Assembly (NCBI GenBank): GCA_034336665.1 | Contig: CM067568.1 | Span: 42,512,770-42,576,769 of the forward strand | Source: Luscinia megarhynchos | Taxonomy: Eukaryota; Chordata; Aves; Passeriformes; Turdidae | Length of the DNA stretch: 64,000 nucleotides | Reading direction: 5' to 3' | Shown here: positions 51,701-64,000 of the stretch, piece after piece | Numbering within the stretch: the first letter of the stretch is position 1 | How the letters are laid out: every line of letters begins with the position of its first letter | Made by a program: the position numbers and the translations under genes | Notes under the pieces: model-generated | The model's database searches: none | What the model was told of the DNA's origin: nothing | The model's input: only the letters and a program-made list of their open reading frames with translations

Positions 51701-54453
51701 CAAAACACTTTTGGAAAAAAAGTTAATAAAATAAATTTATGATAAGTTGATTGTTTACAGTAAAAGAGAGAAAAATATGCTATGTATTAACACAGGAAAG
51801 TGATGTGGTATGAAAATTAATGAAGTAACACTCTTTTACCAGTGCTTTTCAGGACACATTTTTGTTTTATTTATTTTGGCTTCTAAACAAGTAAGAAGCC
51901 TAGGGTACAAACAGGCTTATGACAGATGGCAGGAGAAAGCATCTGTTTTCAAAATATAATTTCAACCACATTACAAAAGGATATTTTCTGCATATATGTG
52001 AGGCCTCCAAATTGTAAAGTAATTATAGAGCTTAATGTTAATTTGTACCTTTTTCATGACGTTGATTGTGGCTTTGTGGTTTCCTTGATTCTTTTGGACA
52101 GATATCATATTACATTTAAAAACTTCTTCTCTGATATTTATACATTTCAGGTTCACTTTGTGCAGTGCTCCCTATAAAAAGATAGAAGACAATCATTAAT
52201 GAATTTTAAATTATTAGTTTGACTAAAATGAGCAGTCAGTAAAAATTATTATCTGCTATGAAACTGTTACCTAGACTTGTAAAATGCTTATTCAGCTGCT
52301 GAGATGGTGGATAATAAGCACAGATCAGAGAAATCTATGAATTCAGACAATTGCAACAAAACAGAATGGGAGTTCAAAGAGCTGACCCAGATGAAAAGTC
52401 TAGTTTAGTTTTAAAAAGTGCCTGATTAGATGATTGCACTAACAGTCATAATGTCAGAAAAAAATGAAAAAACACTGAAATTATCTGTGAAGTTTCTACT
52501 GTAGTACTACATTAAATCACATATAAAATTTCTTTTATCATGTTAAGGATTTTCTGCTCTGTGAACTGCTTTAAGGCAGATAGATCATTGAGATAATTTC
52601 TTACCACCACAGGCAAGATGTATGTCTTACACATATTTTGAGCTCCTTCTAAAGCAAGTCACTGACCAGACATGGAAATTCTTGAGTGAGACATTAGTTT
52701 TTCCAGCATGTGCTTGGAATAAGCACAGTAACATCCCTTGGCAATCAGTTGGGATTATGCCTACCCTGCATTTGTTATATGCAACAGCAGCCAAGACTAC
52801 ATGGACTAGGTCTACACTTAAGACAGGTGAAGTGCCTGAAGAAGTCTTTCCCCTCATTAACATTCCAGTTCTGCTACACAGCTGGGCTGCAGCATCACTG
52901 AAACTCCAATTTTTATCTCCATTTTACTTATTCATTCTATCTGAAGATTTTCACCTACTCATCCTGCTGACTGACCCAAAAACACTGCAGGCAGTTGATC
53001 AGTTTGCCAGATTTCAGTGGCTAGCTTAGGGACACCTAGTCTTTTTTGTCTTGGGCAAGAGTTCCTGAGGAGTATTTTCCTTATCATCAGGTGTTGTACA
53101 AGAAATTTCTTGGCAAAGAGAAGGTAATTTTTTTGTGCTGTTGACTTACACGTGGATGAGTTCAGTTTCTTTGCTTTGGAAACCCATTCTTATGTTGACA
53201 GTGTATTTTTCTCATTCATAAGCTTTGGGAACAGTTTACAAAGCACACATGCTATAAATACAACAAATAAAATATAAATATGTAAAATTGGAATTCATCC
53301 ATTCACCCACTTGTTCTGATTACTAGTTATATTTCTTTGCTATACCTATATTTGTCTCTCTTTTTCAGTTAAAAATCTGATATATTTAGGCATCAGAAAA
53401 GAAGCATTTTGCTTTTCAAATAGAAAAGATGGTTCTCTGGAGCTATAACTATTAATTTGGGTAATTTCTAAGAGTGTTAATGGATACTTATGAGTTGAAG
53501 GCTGAAATTTAGGTCATGTGAAACAAAGATTTTTTTTTAAGCACAATAAAAATAGAAATAACTTTCTATGACTACATAACTACCATTTTTTTGCAGATAA
53601 TCCCAATATGTTTGTATTGAATAGAATTTAGGATGCACTTTAAAAATAGTGTCAGAGAAAACTCTATGTTTGCTGGATGTCTTCTCACAAATGATGTGGC
53701 TACTGTAGTGTTTCCTTTGAGTTTTCACTCAAAATACCTGCTATGATTTGTACCCTATGAATGTCCTCTGAGTTCTGTGTCTGTTTCTGTAAACAAACAA
53801 ACAACAAAAAAATTGAAAATCTGATCAGTGTGTTGCATAGGATATCCTAAAGGCTTTATAAAAATTCCAATCCTGTAAGGCAAACTTACAAGCAGAATCA
53901 TGCAGACATTATTTTGCCTTAAAATGGACAGCACAGTGGAACATTATTGAGTTGATCCAAATTCTCTTATGTATTTCTAAATGTTGTCTGAGTACATTTA
54001 TGATTTCTTTTTTTCAAGACTGATGAACAGAGCCAAAATCCAATTTCCATCCATGTTTTAAAGAAAGCCTAATTAGAAGTGGTTTTTATTGGTGATGTAA
54101 TTTCCATGTTGAAAGTATGCAATACCTACCAAATTGTGTAGAGTATTTCAGGTTCTGTCTCAGAGCCATTACAATGTTATCTTAAATGGTTAGGCTCTTA
54201 ATCAGTGGTTGTAACAGTGTTCAAATTTCTTGATGTATTTTCAGTACTAGGACACAGCTTTCCTTTTGTTATTTTGTCTGCAAAATAACACTTAGTTAGC
54301 TATCTTCTCACTGAGAAAGGAACATTTTAGTGTTCCTTTAAGCTTACTGGAGTCTTGCAGAAGTAGAGAAATGCATAACCAAAAGAGAACCTTCTGTACT
54401 TTCCAGAGAATGGTTCCTAAGGACACAGACAATGTCTTGTATAAGCACTTAAA

Positions 54454-55070
54454 GTGTTGCTTGGGGTCGAGCCTGGGGTTTTTTTGGGTGTTGAGTTCTG
54501 CTGATTTTGGATAAGGTAGTGTTAAGTTTCCTCATAGTAGCTAGAATGGGCCTACATTTTGGATTTGTGATGAAAACAATGTTGATAATACAGAAATTAT
54601 TTAGTTACTGCTGGGTAGAGTTCAGAAAAGGCTCAAGGTTTTTCTGCTCCCCACCCTGCCAGCAAGGAGGTTTTGGGTGCATGAGATGTTGAAAGGGGAC
54701 ACAGCAAGGACAGCTGACCCCAAATGGATGAAGGGATATTCCTGACCATAACTCATGTTCAGGGGAAGGCTTCTCGTGGAGCTGCTGCTCATGAATGCCT
54801 GGGCATCAATCAGATAGTGGTGAGGAATTGCTTTCATTTGCATGGCTGCCTTTTCTTTGGTTTTATTTATTTCTTTGCATTGCAATTGATTCTTATCAAT
54901 ATTACTATTGTGGTGGTGGTGGTGATTTTTTTAAATTTAAAATTTTAGACAGTTCTTATCCCATGAATTTTCTCACATTTACCTTTCCAGTGCACTTGCC
55001 CACATCCCACTGTGAGAAGTGTGCATGAGTAGCTGTGTGGCACTCATTTGCTGGATGGAGTTGAACCTCA
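54454..55070 (+). mobile_element. Avian endogenous-retrovirus LTR, decayed copy (family B)
   Basis: A different bird LTR family, recognised from memory. Landmarks in order are TGTTGCTTGGGGTCGAGCC (54454), GGGGTTTTTTTGGGTG (about 54476), GCTAGAATGGGCCTAC (54540), TTAGTTACTGCTGGGTAG (about 54602), GGGGACACAGCAAGGACAG (about 54696), CAGCTGACCCCAAATGGA (54711) and, near the 3' end, GAATTTTCTCACATTTACC (about 54966). The block that in the family carries the AATAAA signal, after about 54770, appears to be missing. A (GGT)n stretch interrupts the 3' third. The 3' terminus is decayed and placed near 55070 by similarity of GCTGGATGGAGTTGAACC. It has no internal retroviral genes, so it is a solo LTR by inference. 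Confidence 0.85.
54909..54924. repeat. (GGT)5 triplet repeat inside the LTR
   Basis: About five GGT units lie in the 3' third of the family B LTR and are followed by a T run and AT-rich bases. The recalled LTR has no such repeat at this point, so it looks like a later expansion or insertion. Confidence 0.85.
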
Positions 55071-58000
55071 ACCTGGGTACTTATTTATTTGCTTTTCAGC
55101 TGTTTACTAACACTGATGACATTGAGAGTGGTTGATGCTCAGCATTTCTGAAAACCAGGTCAGGCATATTCAAATCCTTAAATGTGGCTTTACTTGTCTA
55201 ATGCTGAGCCTTATAAAAATATATTTACTTCTGAAATTTCCTGCCAGATTGTTTTAAAGCTCCAAACTCTTAAGAGGGAAAATACAAAAAATTTTGGTAG
55301 CTCAGTAAAGGACATGGGAAAGTTGCCATCAACACATAACCTTGTCAAGAGCTTGTTAATGCATATTTTTTTCTTCCTTGACACCACAGATGTTAGACCT
55401 AACCTTTTCTTTATTTTCCAGCAGTGCTCTAACTTCATCACACACAAGCAATCACTAGATGTCTGAAATTTGAGACTTTCAGAGGAGTTTGTAATTTCAG
55501 TCTTTATCTTGGGCAAATGCTTGTTGATGTCTTAATTAAAATAAATAGAAAAGTTTCCATTGGCTTCACTGGAAAAGGGGTAGGTCCTTTAACACTTTGT
55601 CACCAGCCTTCTATGTTGAGAAACACCTTTTAGTTTTTACAGAATAATTGTGTTAAGTTCATGAGCAAATCCATATTAATTCAGAGGAAGGAAATGGGGA
55701 ATGAGTGTTTGATCTGTGATCTCATTGATTGAGAATGGAAGAGCCAGCTGGTAATTGATTGGAACACTGTCAGTGTAGAATTTGCTATGTGGGTCAGTGG
55801 AGACAGGAGTGCTACCACTCATTTTGGTTGCTTAGGCATAATGCACCCTCTAAGGGGCATTGAATAGTAGAAAGTGTTTGTAGCACTCAAACCCATCTAT
55901 AGAGTCTATTCTTGTCCAGTAGACAACAGTAGCTCCAGTCCAGCTTGCCCAGACCTCCAACTATTCATTAATACTTCTGGTTTTGCTATTGGCTAATTAG
56001 TCTTCCCATGCCTGTTGGTATGAATGCAAACCCCAGTATCTGACAGTCCTTTTGAGGATAGGCTTTTATATTCAGCATATGCACTGCATCATTGCTACTT
56101 GGCCTTGTTTAAAGAAAATGAGAACATGAAAGTTAGTTCATCAGGTAACATAAAATATGGTGCTGATGATTACTCTATTCAGACATTAAGGCTCACTGTA
56201 CCATGGGTTGAAATTTTTCACTCCAGATTTTGGAACCAGATTGGTAACTCTCAACTAAAGAACAGTCCTTGAATTACTAGAAGATATACAGTGTCACCTA
56301 GGGTTTTATCAATTTTTTTTTTCCATACAGGAGAATGTATTGCAAACTACAGGAAAGCTCTCTCCACTCTGTCTTACAGTTTGGACCTTAAAAGCATGGG
56401 TTCATTTTCCTGCCAGCTTCAAAGACATCTAGTATAGATCAGGTCCCACTATGTTGTTAACTTGGAGAGCAAAAAATAAAGTTCCTTCCTTCTCTTTCGG
56501 GACTCTTCACACAAATATTTCTGTTTCCCTATCAAAGACTTGTAATTGCAAAGTACTGACATTTTTTCCTATTGGTTGCATTCAAAAATTATGTTTTCTG
56601 AGTTTAGAATGGCTCCTATGGTCCTCTGTCTTCTAGATCAGGTGGGAACTCAGGCTACTCCTTTAGATAAATTTTCCTGATGCTATCACACTTTGTGCCA
56701 CATACTTTGTGTATCCCTTTGCTGTTCCTGCAGTGCCTCATTTCGTGCCAGTTTGGTTAAACTTTTTCAATGCAGAGATTTTGTATCAGTCAGTAGAGTA
56801 TGAGGAAGGTAGAGGGTGAGCACTGATCTTCACTTTATTCTCACAGTTCTTTACCCAAAAAGTTATTTTGTAAAGTGCAGTTAAGTCAGTTGCCCATTTC
56901 CTCTTGCAAGTTTACTCTGGATTTGTGGCATATATGTTTATAGTGAAATCAGTTATTGTTATATGAATTTAAGTCATTCAAATCTGTGACATCAAAGACA
57001 TGTCTGTATTGTAAGTTTAAGAAGACTAGCAAGAAGAACTAAACTCTTGGGTAGGTTATTGCATCCAATCCTTATGACAGAATGGAATACAATCCTGCTT
57101 TCTAAACCATGCAAGAGGTTTAGATTTTATGCATGTTTTCCCTTGCTTTGTTTTCTGATTGAAACTCCCACTCAGAGGGCTGACTATGTGAAACTGAGGC
57201 CAGCTACTGGCTCTCCAGTCACATGGAATGCATGTCTAATTCAAATACAGACTCTCTTCTAGTCCTACCTACCTGGGTGTGGGAGTAAACAAAATTGCTA
57301 ATGACAGGCTTGGGCAGCTTTTCTGAAATTTAGCCAAAAGCAAGCCCTGGAGTCTCCAAATCCCTGCAGAACCACCATCTTCAGTTTCTTCTGTAGTGTA
57401 AAACTCAGGTCTCTCCAAGGAGGGCAAAATGTGCCTCTCGATTATGTAGCAGTCTTGATATGCAAGTACCAAAGTGAGGGAAAACAACTTTGCTGCAGAA
57501 ACATTTTCTATCTGCTTCATTTTGTTAGTGGTGTTTAAGTGGAGCAGATCAGTACACTTAGTGTTTAAATGAAATCATTGCACTACAGTCTTCTTTTGCC
57601 CTGATAATGTCCTATTCTATAGGTAGCCCTATCTTAGCAGGAAAACACCAGTAAACACTTTAGATCATGCCTGAGATAACTTTGTCCTTTTGTTTTTATC
57701 CAGAGAGCTATTACCTCTGTATTCTCTCCCCTTTTCCTCTCATTTCTTCCCCACCCTGCCACACAAGTAATGCTAAATGAGTTTGTCTTTTTGCAAGTAA
57801 ACAAAGCTTTGAAGAGTAGAAGTATTATTAATTCGTGCTTTTGATCTTAGCCAATGTATGATCCCTGAGAGTCACTCCTTGTATTGCACAGATATGCTCC
57901 ACCCATTCCAAGAGAATCTTCATTATCTCAAATGAGGAGCCGGTTTATGGCCAGTGCATGAAATTATGGACTGTATACACAGAGGCAGCTCACTAGTACA

Positions 58001-61000
58001 GTGAAATAATGTAAAACGATTAAGTGATAGCACAGTTTGTCAGATGTGTAAACTATAAACTCATGCAGTGCTCACACTGCATAAAGTATTCCAAGATCAT
58101 TATATAGACATGTGACAGGAGAGACCTCATTGTCACCAAGTCCTGTCTCCTGTTAGAAAAGAAAACAATTTTACACAATCCTTTCAGTAAAACTCACATG
58201 AAAAGATGCTTTACAGATAAGCACAAACATAATCTGTAGAAGAAACAAATAAAATCGCATATGTAGTTCACAGTTATGCTAAAGCATTCACTTACACAGC
58301 AGTGTATAGAGATGAGAGGAAGGAGATTACAGAGATCATAAATTAAAAAGTAACAAACTAGGTGTTTTATAATTGTATATTACAGAATGTAAAACGTAAT
58401 AGAGATATATTCCCTTGGGGAGAAAATCAGGTGTGAAGTTCAAAATTGCACAAGTGCCACTGAATCTGATGTGAGTGGAGATATGATCCATAACATTTGG
58501 AAAATATACCTGCTTATATTAAGTACTTTTGCTATCTGCTCTTTTGTTTATCTTAATCTCCACATCAGACATGCTCATAAATACTAGTTCTCCTTGTTTT
58601 AAGGAAAACCTGTCTTTTCGGTGCATTTGTCATAAGAATTATGATTCTTTAATTTTTTTATTTTATTATGATCTTACTTTTTCTAGTTTGATCATCACTA
58701 TGTATATAATCTTCTTTATAATTCAAATAATTATAAAAACAGAAAGGGACTTATGAAGGAAGTGAACAAACCTATTTTGATTGTTAAAATTTTATTTCTG
58801 GTACAAGCACCAACTAGCAGAATCCTAAAATTGCAGTGGCTCTAGCTGATTCTCTTGTCTCAAGTATGTGCTACACCAGGAACAGAAAAACTGAGCAAAG
58901 GGCCAGACAGGTCATGGAGACCATCAGCATAACTTTAGAATGACAGAAATAAATTTAATTGAATTAAAAAAAAATGTTTATTTTTGTACAGAGATTCTAC
59001 TTTTATGCACTGCAAGTACAGGTATTCTTCATTGGGAACTTTAGAATTAATGTTCATTAAAAATGTAGATATTTTCAACAATTTTATCTCTGCTTTTAGA
59101 TAGCTCAGGGAGTAGAGAATAAAAAACTGTTCTTGTTCATAAACCCCCACACTATAAACATTTAAAGCTGGGTAATACAACCTCCATTACTAGTTTTGTG
59201 ATCATAGTCCTCCTCACCTTATTTTTTTCTTGTTATAAAATGATTTTAAATTACTGTTCAGACTCACAGTATGTACTTCAACTTGTCTGGACATCTGAAC
59301 ACATTGGGGATGCCAGAAGTGAAAGGTGGAAGCCACAAATTCAGTGACTGAGTGCATGAGGCTGAATAAATGGAAGGGTTTGTGTTTCTCCCTTCCTCCA
59401 TGCATTGCAGAGAATCCACACTTGCTCTTTCAAAGAAAAAAAACAAGCAAAACATTGACAATTTACAATCTGATCAAACAGGTACAGCTGTTTGTAACTG
59501 ATTTCCCATCATTCAGGTTGTCCATCCAGTTGTAAAGCTCAGGACAATGCTGTAGTACATTGTAGAAAGAAAGCCTATGCCCCGGGTTATTGAACTTTTG
59601 AAAACTGTTATTGGCAAAGTGACACCCTAATCGTTTGATGTTGGTGTCAAACTCCTAAGAATGCTCTTTGCCTCTACTGCTTCTGTTTAGGAGGATACTG
59701 CATTGTAACTGGCAAGCCTAGAAGGCACTTGTGGAGGTCAAAAAGAAAAAAAATTCCTTTTTTTGAACTTACAGAAGTTGCTTGCTGATTTCCTTCATCT
59801 AGTCAGTACTACAGTGTAAAAATATATTATTTCTTATTTAAACTACCATGATTTTCATCTTAAAACCCAATTTATGCATATATATTCTCATTTTTATTAT
59901 AATTAATATGCAATATAATTCAAATGTCTTCTATCTATCTTTTCTACTTTCATCTTGTAAATTTTTCCTCATTCCCATGTGTGTACTCAAGGTCTGTGGT
60001 TGGCACTGGAGTAGTGTCTACATCTGGTAGGAAGTGTGACAGATTGAATGCAGACTAGGATTGGATTATCATGCAGTGTAGCTCCAGTCTTATGCTGCAG
60101 TTCTAGAGTTGTATAAAGAAAAATCAAAACTTTTTCCAACTGAGCCTAATTTTGTGTATTTTTTATTATATATATAGCTGTGGTATTTGGAAAGTCTAGT
60201 TATAAGCCATGTATTGGAACTGCATTTGTAAAAAAAGCCAGAGAATAAATTTGGCTAAACCTGATAAGAAATTATATGAAGATACAAATGCTCATTCTCA
60301 GTAGAGAGAAACTATAAACATGTGGGAGATTTCCTACTTGCACATTCATCTGCCTAAAAACTGTCACAAAGCAAAGCAGTTACTTTAACAGCCCTATTGT
60401 TTATTACCACATGTTTTTTAATCAAAACAAGTATAGCTAGAAAACTGGTCTGTATGAAACCTTAGTCATTTTTTAAAATCCACACCCAACAGTTTAAAGT
60501 AAAGTCTGGAAAGAGACTGACCTGGGTGTCTGATATGCCCTTAGTAATTAGTATAGTGTAAAATATTCAATTCTAGGAGAAGAATTTTAATTTTCTTTCA
60601 ACCGTTGTTTTCAAGGGTAATATGTCAAAGCTTATCACTGCACTCTGCATTCAGTTCAGTTGGCCCACATCCACCTAAATTTCCACTTTCTAATCAGTTG
60701 TGATCTGATACATGAGAATGAGCCATGTAGTTCAAGATGAAATAAATTCTATAAACTTACTACTGGTCAGAATTTTCATCTAGTCAATACATTGAATTAC
60801 ATTATTTACCCTGAAAAAATATGTAAGCAAAGAAATAGCCTAGGTTTGCTAGTTAAAAAAATACAAGATGTATTGTTTCAGACACTATTTATCCATACAT
60901 GAAATTGAATTGCTTCACTCACACTTTTATGAGATTTTTCTGTAAAATTCAGCTAACATCTTTTTCAAAAAAATTTAAATTATTTCCTTTAGATGATTTT

Positions 61001-62736
61001 TTCATGCTTCATGACTTGTAAATGTGCAAAGACTACTCACTGAAGTCACAGAAAAATAACGCACTAATATATATATTCATATTTGAAAAGTTTGCAAGAG
61101 ATTATATAAATGCATTTGTGACTAAATTTCAGGTAAAGAAGTCAATATGAATTCTGAAATAACCCGTCAAAAATATTTTTTATGAATGTTAAGTATATGA
61201 AGAAGCTTCATGGGCTCTTCATTTTGTGGAGAATTAGAATATATAGAAATCTATGAAAAAAATAGAATCAAGTTAAAAACAAGACGTAAGTTCATAAAGA
61301 CAATGATTATAAGAGCTCTTACTGGAAATCAGACACTAATTACTTCATTTTCTTCCTCTCAGTCTATTTTAAAGTGATGAAGCCAACATCATTAAAGATA
61401 ACTCCATTATTACTGGAAAGTATTTAAACAATGTGATAAACAGTTACTCACAATACCTCTTCATTGAAAAGCATTGTCTAGAAGAGAGAAGAAACAGGAG
61501 AAACAAGAAAAGAGAAAAAAAAAATAGTCTTGCTTTTTCTACCATAGCAACAGGGACTAATTTTGTGTTCAGACTAAGGGAGAAATCTAAGGGAGTTGCC
61601 TTAATAGGTATAGAGAGTCCTCTTAGCTCTAGAACTAATGGCCAAAAGGACTAGATGAGCATGGATGCCTCAATTAATTACCTTGTCCTCTCTTTTTGTT
61701 TTAAGACAGAAAGGATCCCCATATCAAAACTGAATAGCCCAAATTCAAGACACGATGCTTCAGACTTTGATTCCATGCATGCCATAAATGTGGTAAACAG
61801 TTTGTGACAATACTCTCTGCTCCTTCTCTGTTAAAATTGATCTGCAGTTTTCCTAGAATCCTAGGTTTTGGCACCTCTATGCAGGGCACCTGTTGCCATA
61901 AAGCAAATAAAAGATCTGTACCAAAACACAGAAGTGATTGTCCAAGGACTTTACTGGTCTATACTTGGACAGAGATTTGAAAACCTTAATAAATCTAAAG
62001 ATTTTAATACATCTGCACAACCTCTTGAAATGTTATCTGAAGGGTTATAAAACTCCTCAACTTAAAACTGAGGAGCAAAATTTTAAAGGAGGCACAATGA
62101 TAGGCAAAATACATATTGGAACAAGAATATACTGGGCATTAATCACTTTGCTTTGTGTTCACATCACAGAAATGGTCATTTTCATTCTCAAACACAGGAA
62201 ATAGGCAGTGTCTTTTCTTTAAAAATCATAGTAATTTTCATTCTGCTCAACATCTTGAAATTTCATACAGAAATGATTTCTCTTAGGCTTGCTATTTGGG
62301 AATTATTTCCTTGAAGAGATATGAGGGAATTAAGATTTTTTACATTAAAGTATATTATTATTTTCTAATATGCTATACTTACACATGCTTAAAAGTTAAA
62401 GTCTCATTTGGCTTTTTAAAAAAATATTTAATTTAGGGTTGTTCTTAAAAACATTATTTCAAATATATCCAAAATTCTTTATCAAATGTAAAACACCATG
62501 CAACAGTGAAATTATAATCATTTATTCATTTTTAAGTTACTGGGAAAACTGTGAAAAATTAGATATCAGGCTGATTTAAAAATATATTATTTTTATTTAT
62601 TTATTTTGCAAATGAAATAAAATTTTTGAAAAGTTCTGTTCTGTTTTTCTTTTTTTTTAATGAGAGCACAACATAGAAGTCATTTTTCAGTCCATCAGTA
62701 ATAGAAATCTGGGGTACAATACTATTGTGAGCACTG
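55071..62736. other. Unique AT-rich DNA, no gene seen
   Basis: No recognised transposon or gene. A coding-like open frame on the minus strand at 57269-57520 is listed as a finding. There is little simple sequence. Short TA-rich tracts occur near 60165 and 61068. The last 100 bases on the plus strand include a TTTA repeat (62588-62606) and a T run (62650-62659), which on the minus strand look like an A-rich tail downstream of the next feature. Confidence 0.5.
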
Positions 62737-62991
62737 TTAGATATCTGTGTAGCAGTGTATCCTTCCCTGCTGTTTTTCAATATTTCCAAAGGTGTCAAAG
62801 ATCCTGGTTGCATCCATACCAGCTCCATTAAAGCACAGTCTGTCTGGTGTGTGTGGCATATTCAGTGGTCCAGAATTCCAGGGTGTGTAGAGTTTGCCAA
62901 TCATAAACTCTGCTGCATCCAGGATCTCAGGTGGGCTGTCAGTGCCTTTAATCACTTGCAGCTGAACAGAGAACACCAGCAGAGCCTCTCC
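62737..62991 (-). other. Exon-like open frame of unknown identity
   Basis: On the minus strand a frame of about 84 codons is open from just after a TGA (62992-62994) to a TAA (62737-62739). I do not recognise the protein. It stands out for its composition: balanced residues (Asp, Glu, Gly, Pro, Thr), two Cys, one Trp, and codons with a purine-any-pyrimidine bias, unlike the Phe/Lys/Leu-rich frames elsewhere. An acceptor-like junction (pyrimidines then CTGTTCAG, about 62962) falls inside the frame, and GTATGG near 62825 could act as a donor. There is no ATG near the start. Downstream on the minus strand, A runs (62650-62659) and A-rich DNA could be the tail of an old retrocopy. It may be a real exon, a decayed retrocopy, an unrecognised retroelement piece or chance. 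Confidence 0.25.
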
Positions 62992-64000
62992 ATTTCACTG
63001 TCAAACACTCCTTACAAACAGCTTACCCCAGCAGCACAAAAGAGTGGGAGCACACCAAGAACTTTTAAGAAAGGAGTTAAATAGTTCAGTTCTATCTTAG
63101 ATATTAGCATTTAGAGTGGTAAGACAGAACAAAGGTCGATAGAGTTAAAACCCTTTGGTTTTCTAAAGAAGTCTATTATTGCTACAGGCTTGGTAAAATT
63201 GTGCTGATCCAAACCATTTTGCATGCAAGCCACAGTACTTTCTACCACCATCCTGTTGCCTGAATGCTTCAAAATTTCTCTCAACCAAACTTCTCATGCA
63301 ATTTCAAGCTTAATTTAACACATCTTACAAACAGACTTAATAAAAGAATGTCATATCCCACAGCAGAGTTGAGCTTATGTTGTGTGATTGTCTGTTTATC
63401 TAAGTAAATTTACTGTGGCTCTCTTGTCCCTACTTTTGAGATAAACTATTAAGGACAGTAGTAATCAGGTCATGTTTTAAATCTTTCTTTTCCTTCTCAA
63501 GCCTGATAAAGCAACAGCAGCTCTAACCACTAGACCTTGCCTTTCTACATTGTAGCTAACTAATCTACTTTCATCTCAATATTTAATGCTTATTTGCTTC
63601 TGATGCTCTCCTCTCTCAGTATTTACCTACAGGTTTTCCCAGAATCCTTATTAATTAAAGAACCTTCCAGAGACTCTAAACTTCCCAAGTAAGAAACACT
63701 AAGTAATTTTTAAACAGCCAAATCTGCAATAAGTCTCAGAAGCAAAGGTTCAGAAATGGGCAGTAAAATAACAAGAACAAATGTTAAATTATGTTCAAAG
63801 CAATAATTGTACAAACAATGTTTTTTTGCAATATATATTGAGTATTGGAGGACTGTTGCAAGTCTTACTTCGAAACTTAAAAATTTGTCTGTTTGTAGGT
63901 AGGTATTTTTGCAATGAATATAGGAAAAGTTCCCTGAGGTTGGTCTTAAAGATACATAACTCAGATACTCAGATTTCTAGTTGCTGGTTTCTACCTTTTC
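62992..64000. other. Unique DNA to the window edge, no gene seen
   Basis: Unique, moderately AT-rich sequence with no recognised repeat. If the open frame at 62.74-62.99 kb is an exon, any upstream exon of that gene would lie here or beyond the edge. I could not identify one. Confidence 0.5.

Larger units (their letters stand above)
46991..54453. other. Unique AT-rich DNA between two LTRs
   Basis: No retroviral gag, pol or env similarity is visible, and the two bordering LTRs belong to different families, so this is not a provirus interior. It holds four short repeats or tandem duplications (48249, 48353, 49957, 50858) and homopolymers at 49597 and 51681. A 135-codon open frame at 52622-53029 shows no family I know. 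A possible further LTR remnant near 51570-51650 is given as a finding only. Confidence 0.5.

Noticed and set aside
52622..53029. 135-codon ATG-initiated frame, plus strand
   Set aside because: No motif or family recognised and no splice or promoter context. An overlapping minus-strand frame is equally open.
46241..55070. A provirus bounded by the two plus-strand LTRs
   Set aside because: The LTRs belong to different families and no gag, pol or env similarity is visible between them.
1..64000. tRNA genes, CRISPR arrays, bacterial operons
   Set aside because: I saw no tRNA B-box-like GGTTCGAATCC context, no regularly spaced repeats, and no ribosome-binding-site or operon structure.

Overview
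The window reads as AT-rich, gene-poor nuclear DNA from a bird, either intergenic or deep intronic. The bird assignment rests on repeats I recognise. Two pieces are decayed CR1 LINE 3' ends. Three are degenerate long terminal repeats (LTRs) that I know from avian genomes. I see no bacterial-style operons, tRNA or rRNA genes, CRISPR arrays or convincing protein-coding gene. Open frames peak near 160 codons and number about what stop-codon chance gives in 64 kb of AT-rich sequence. Most of the longer ones lie in AT-rich low-complexity DNA or antisense to repeats.

Layout. 1-14.3 kb is unique AT-rich DNA with homopolymer and microsatellite tracts, including a 34-base poly(A) at 5.9 kb and a (GGGAAA)n tract at 9.8 kb. 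A CR1 fragment on the minus strand lies at 14.3-14.6 kb and a second CR1 3' end, same strand, at 22.95 kb. An LTR on the minus strand lies at 28.4-28.9 kb. A second copy of the same LTR family, on the plus strand, lies at 46.24-46.99 kb. A different LTR family, on the plus strand, lies at 54.45-55.07 kb and carries a (GGT)n expansion. The last 9 kb is again mostly unique, apart from a compact exon-like open frame on the minus strand at 62.74-62.99 kb that I cannot identify.

No genes can be shown to work together here. The useful content is the repeat annotation, a set of short direct tandem duplications spread along the window, two strong short inverted repeats, a likely G-quadruplex tract, and a few higher-GC blocks that deserve a conservation and transcript check. 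I did not find a new biological system. The exon-like block near 62.8 kb is the strongest unexplained signal.
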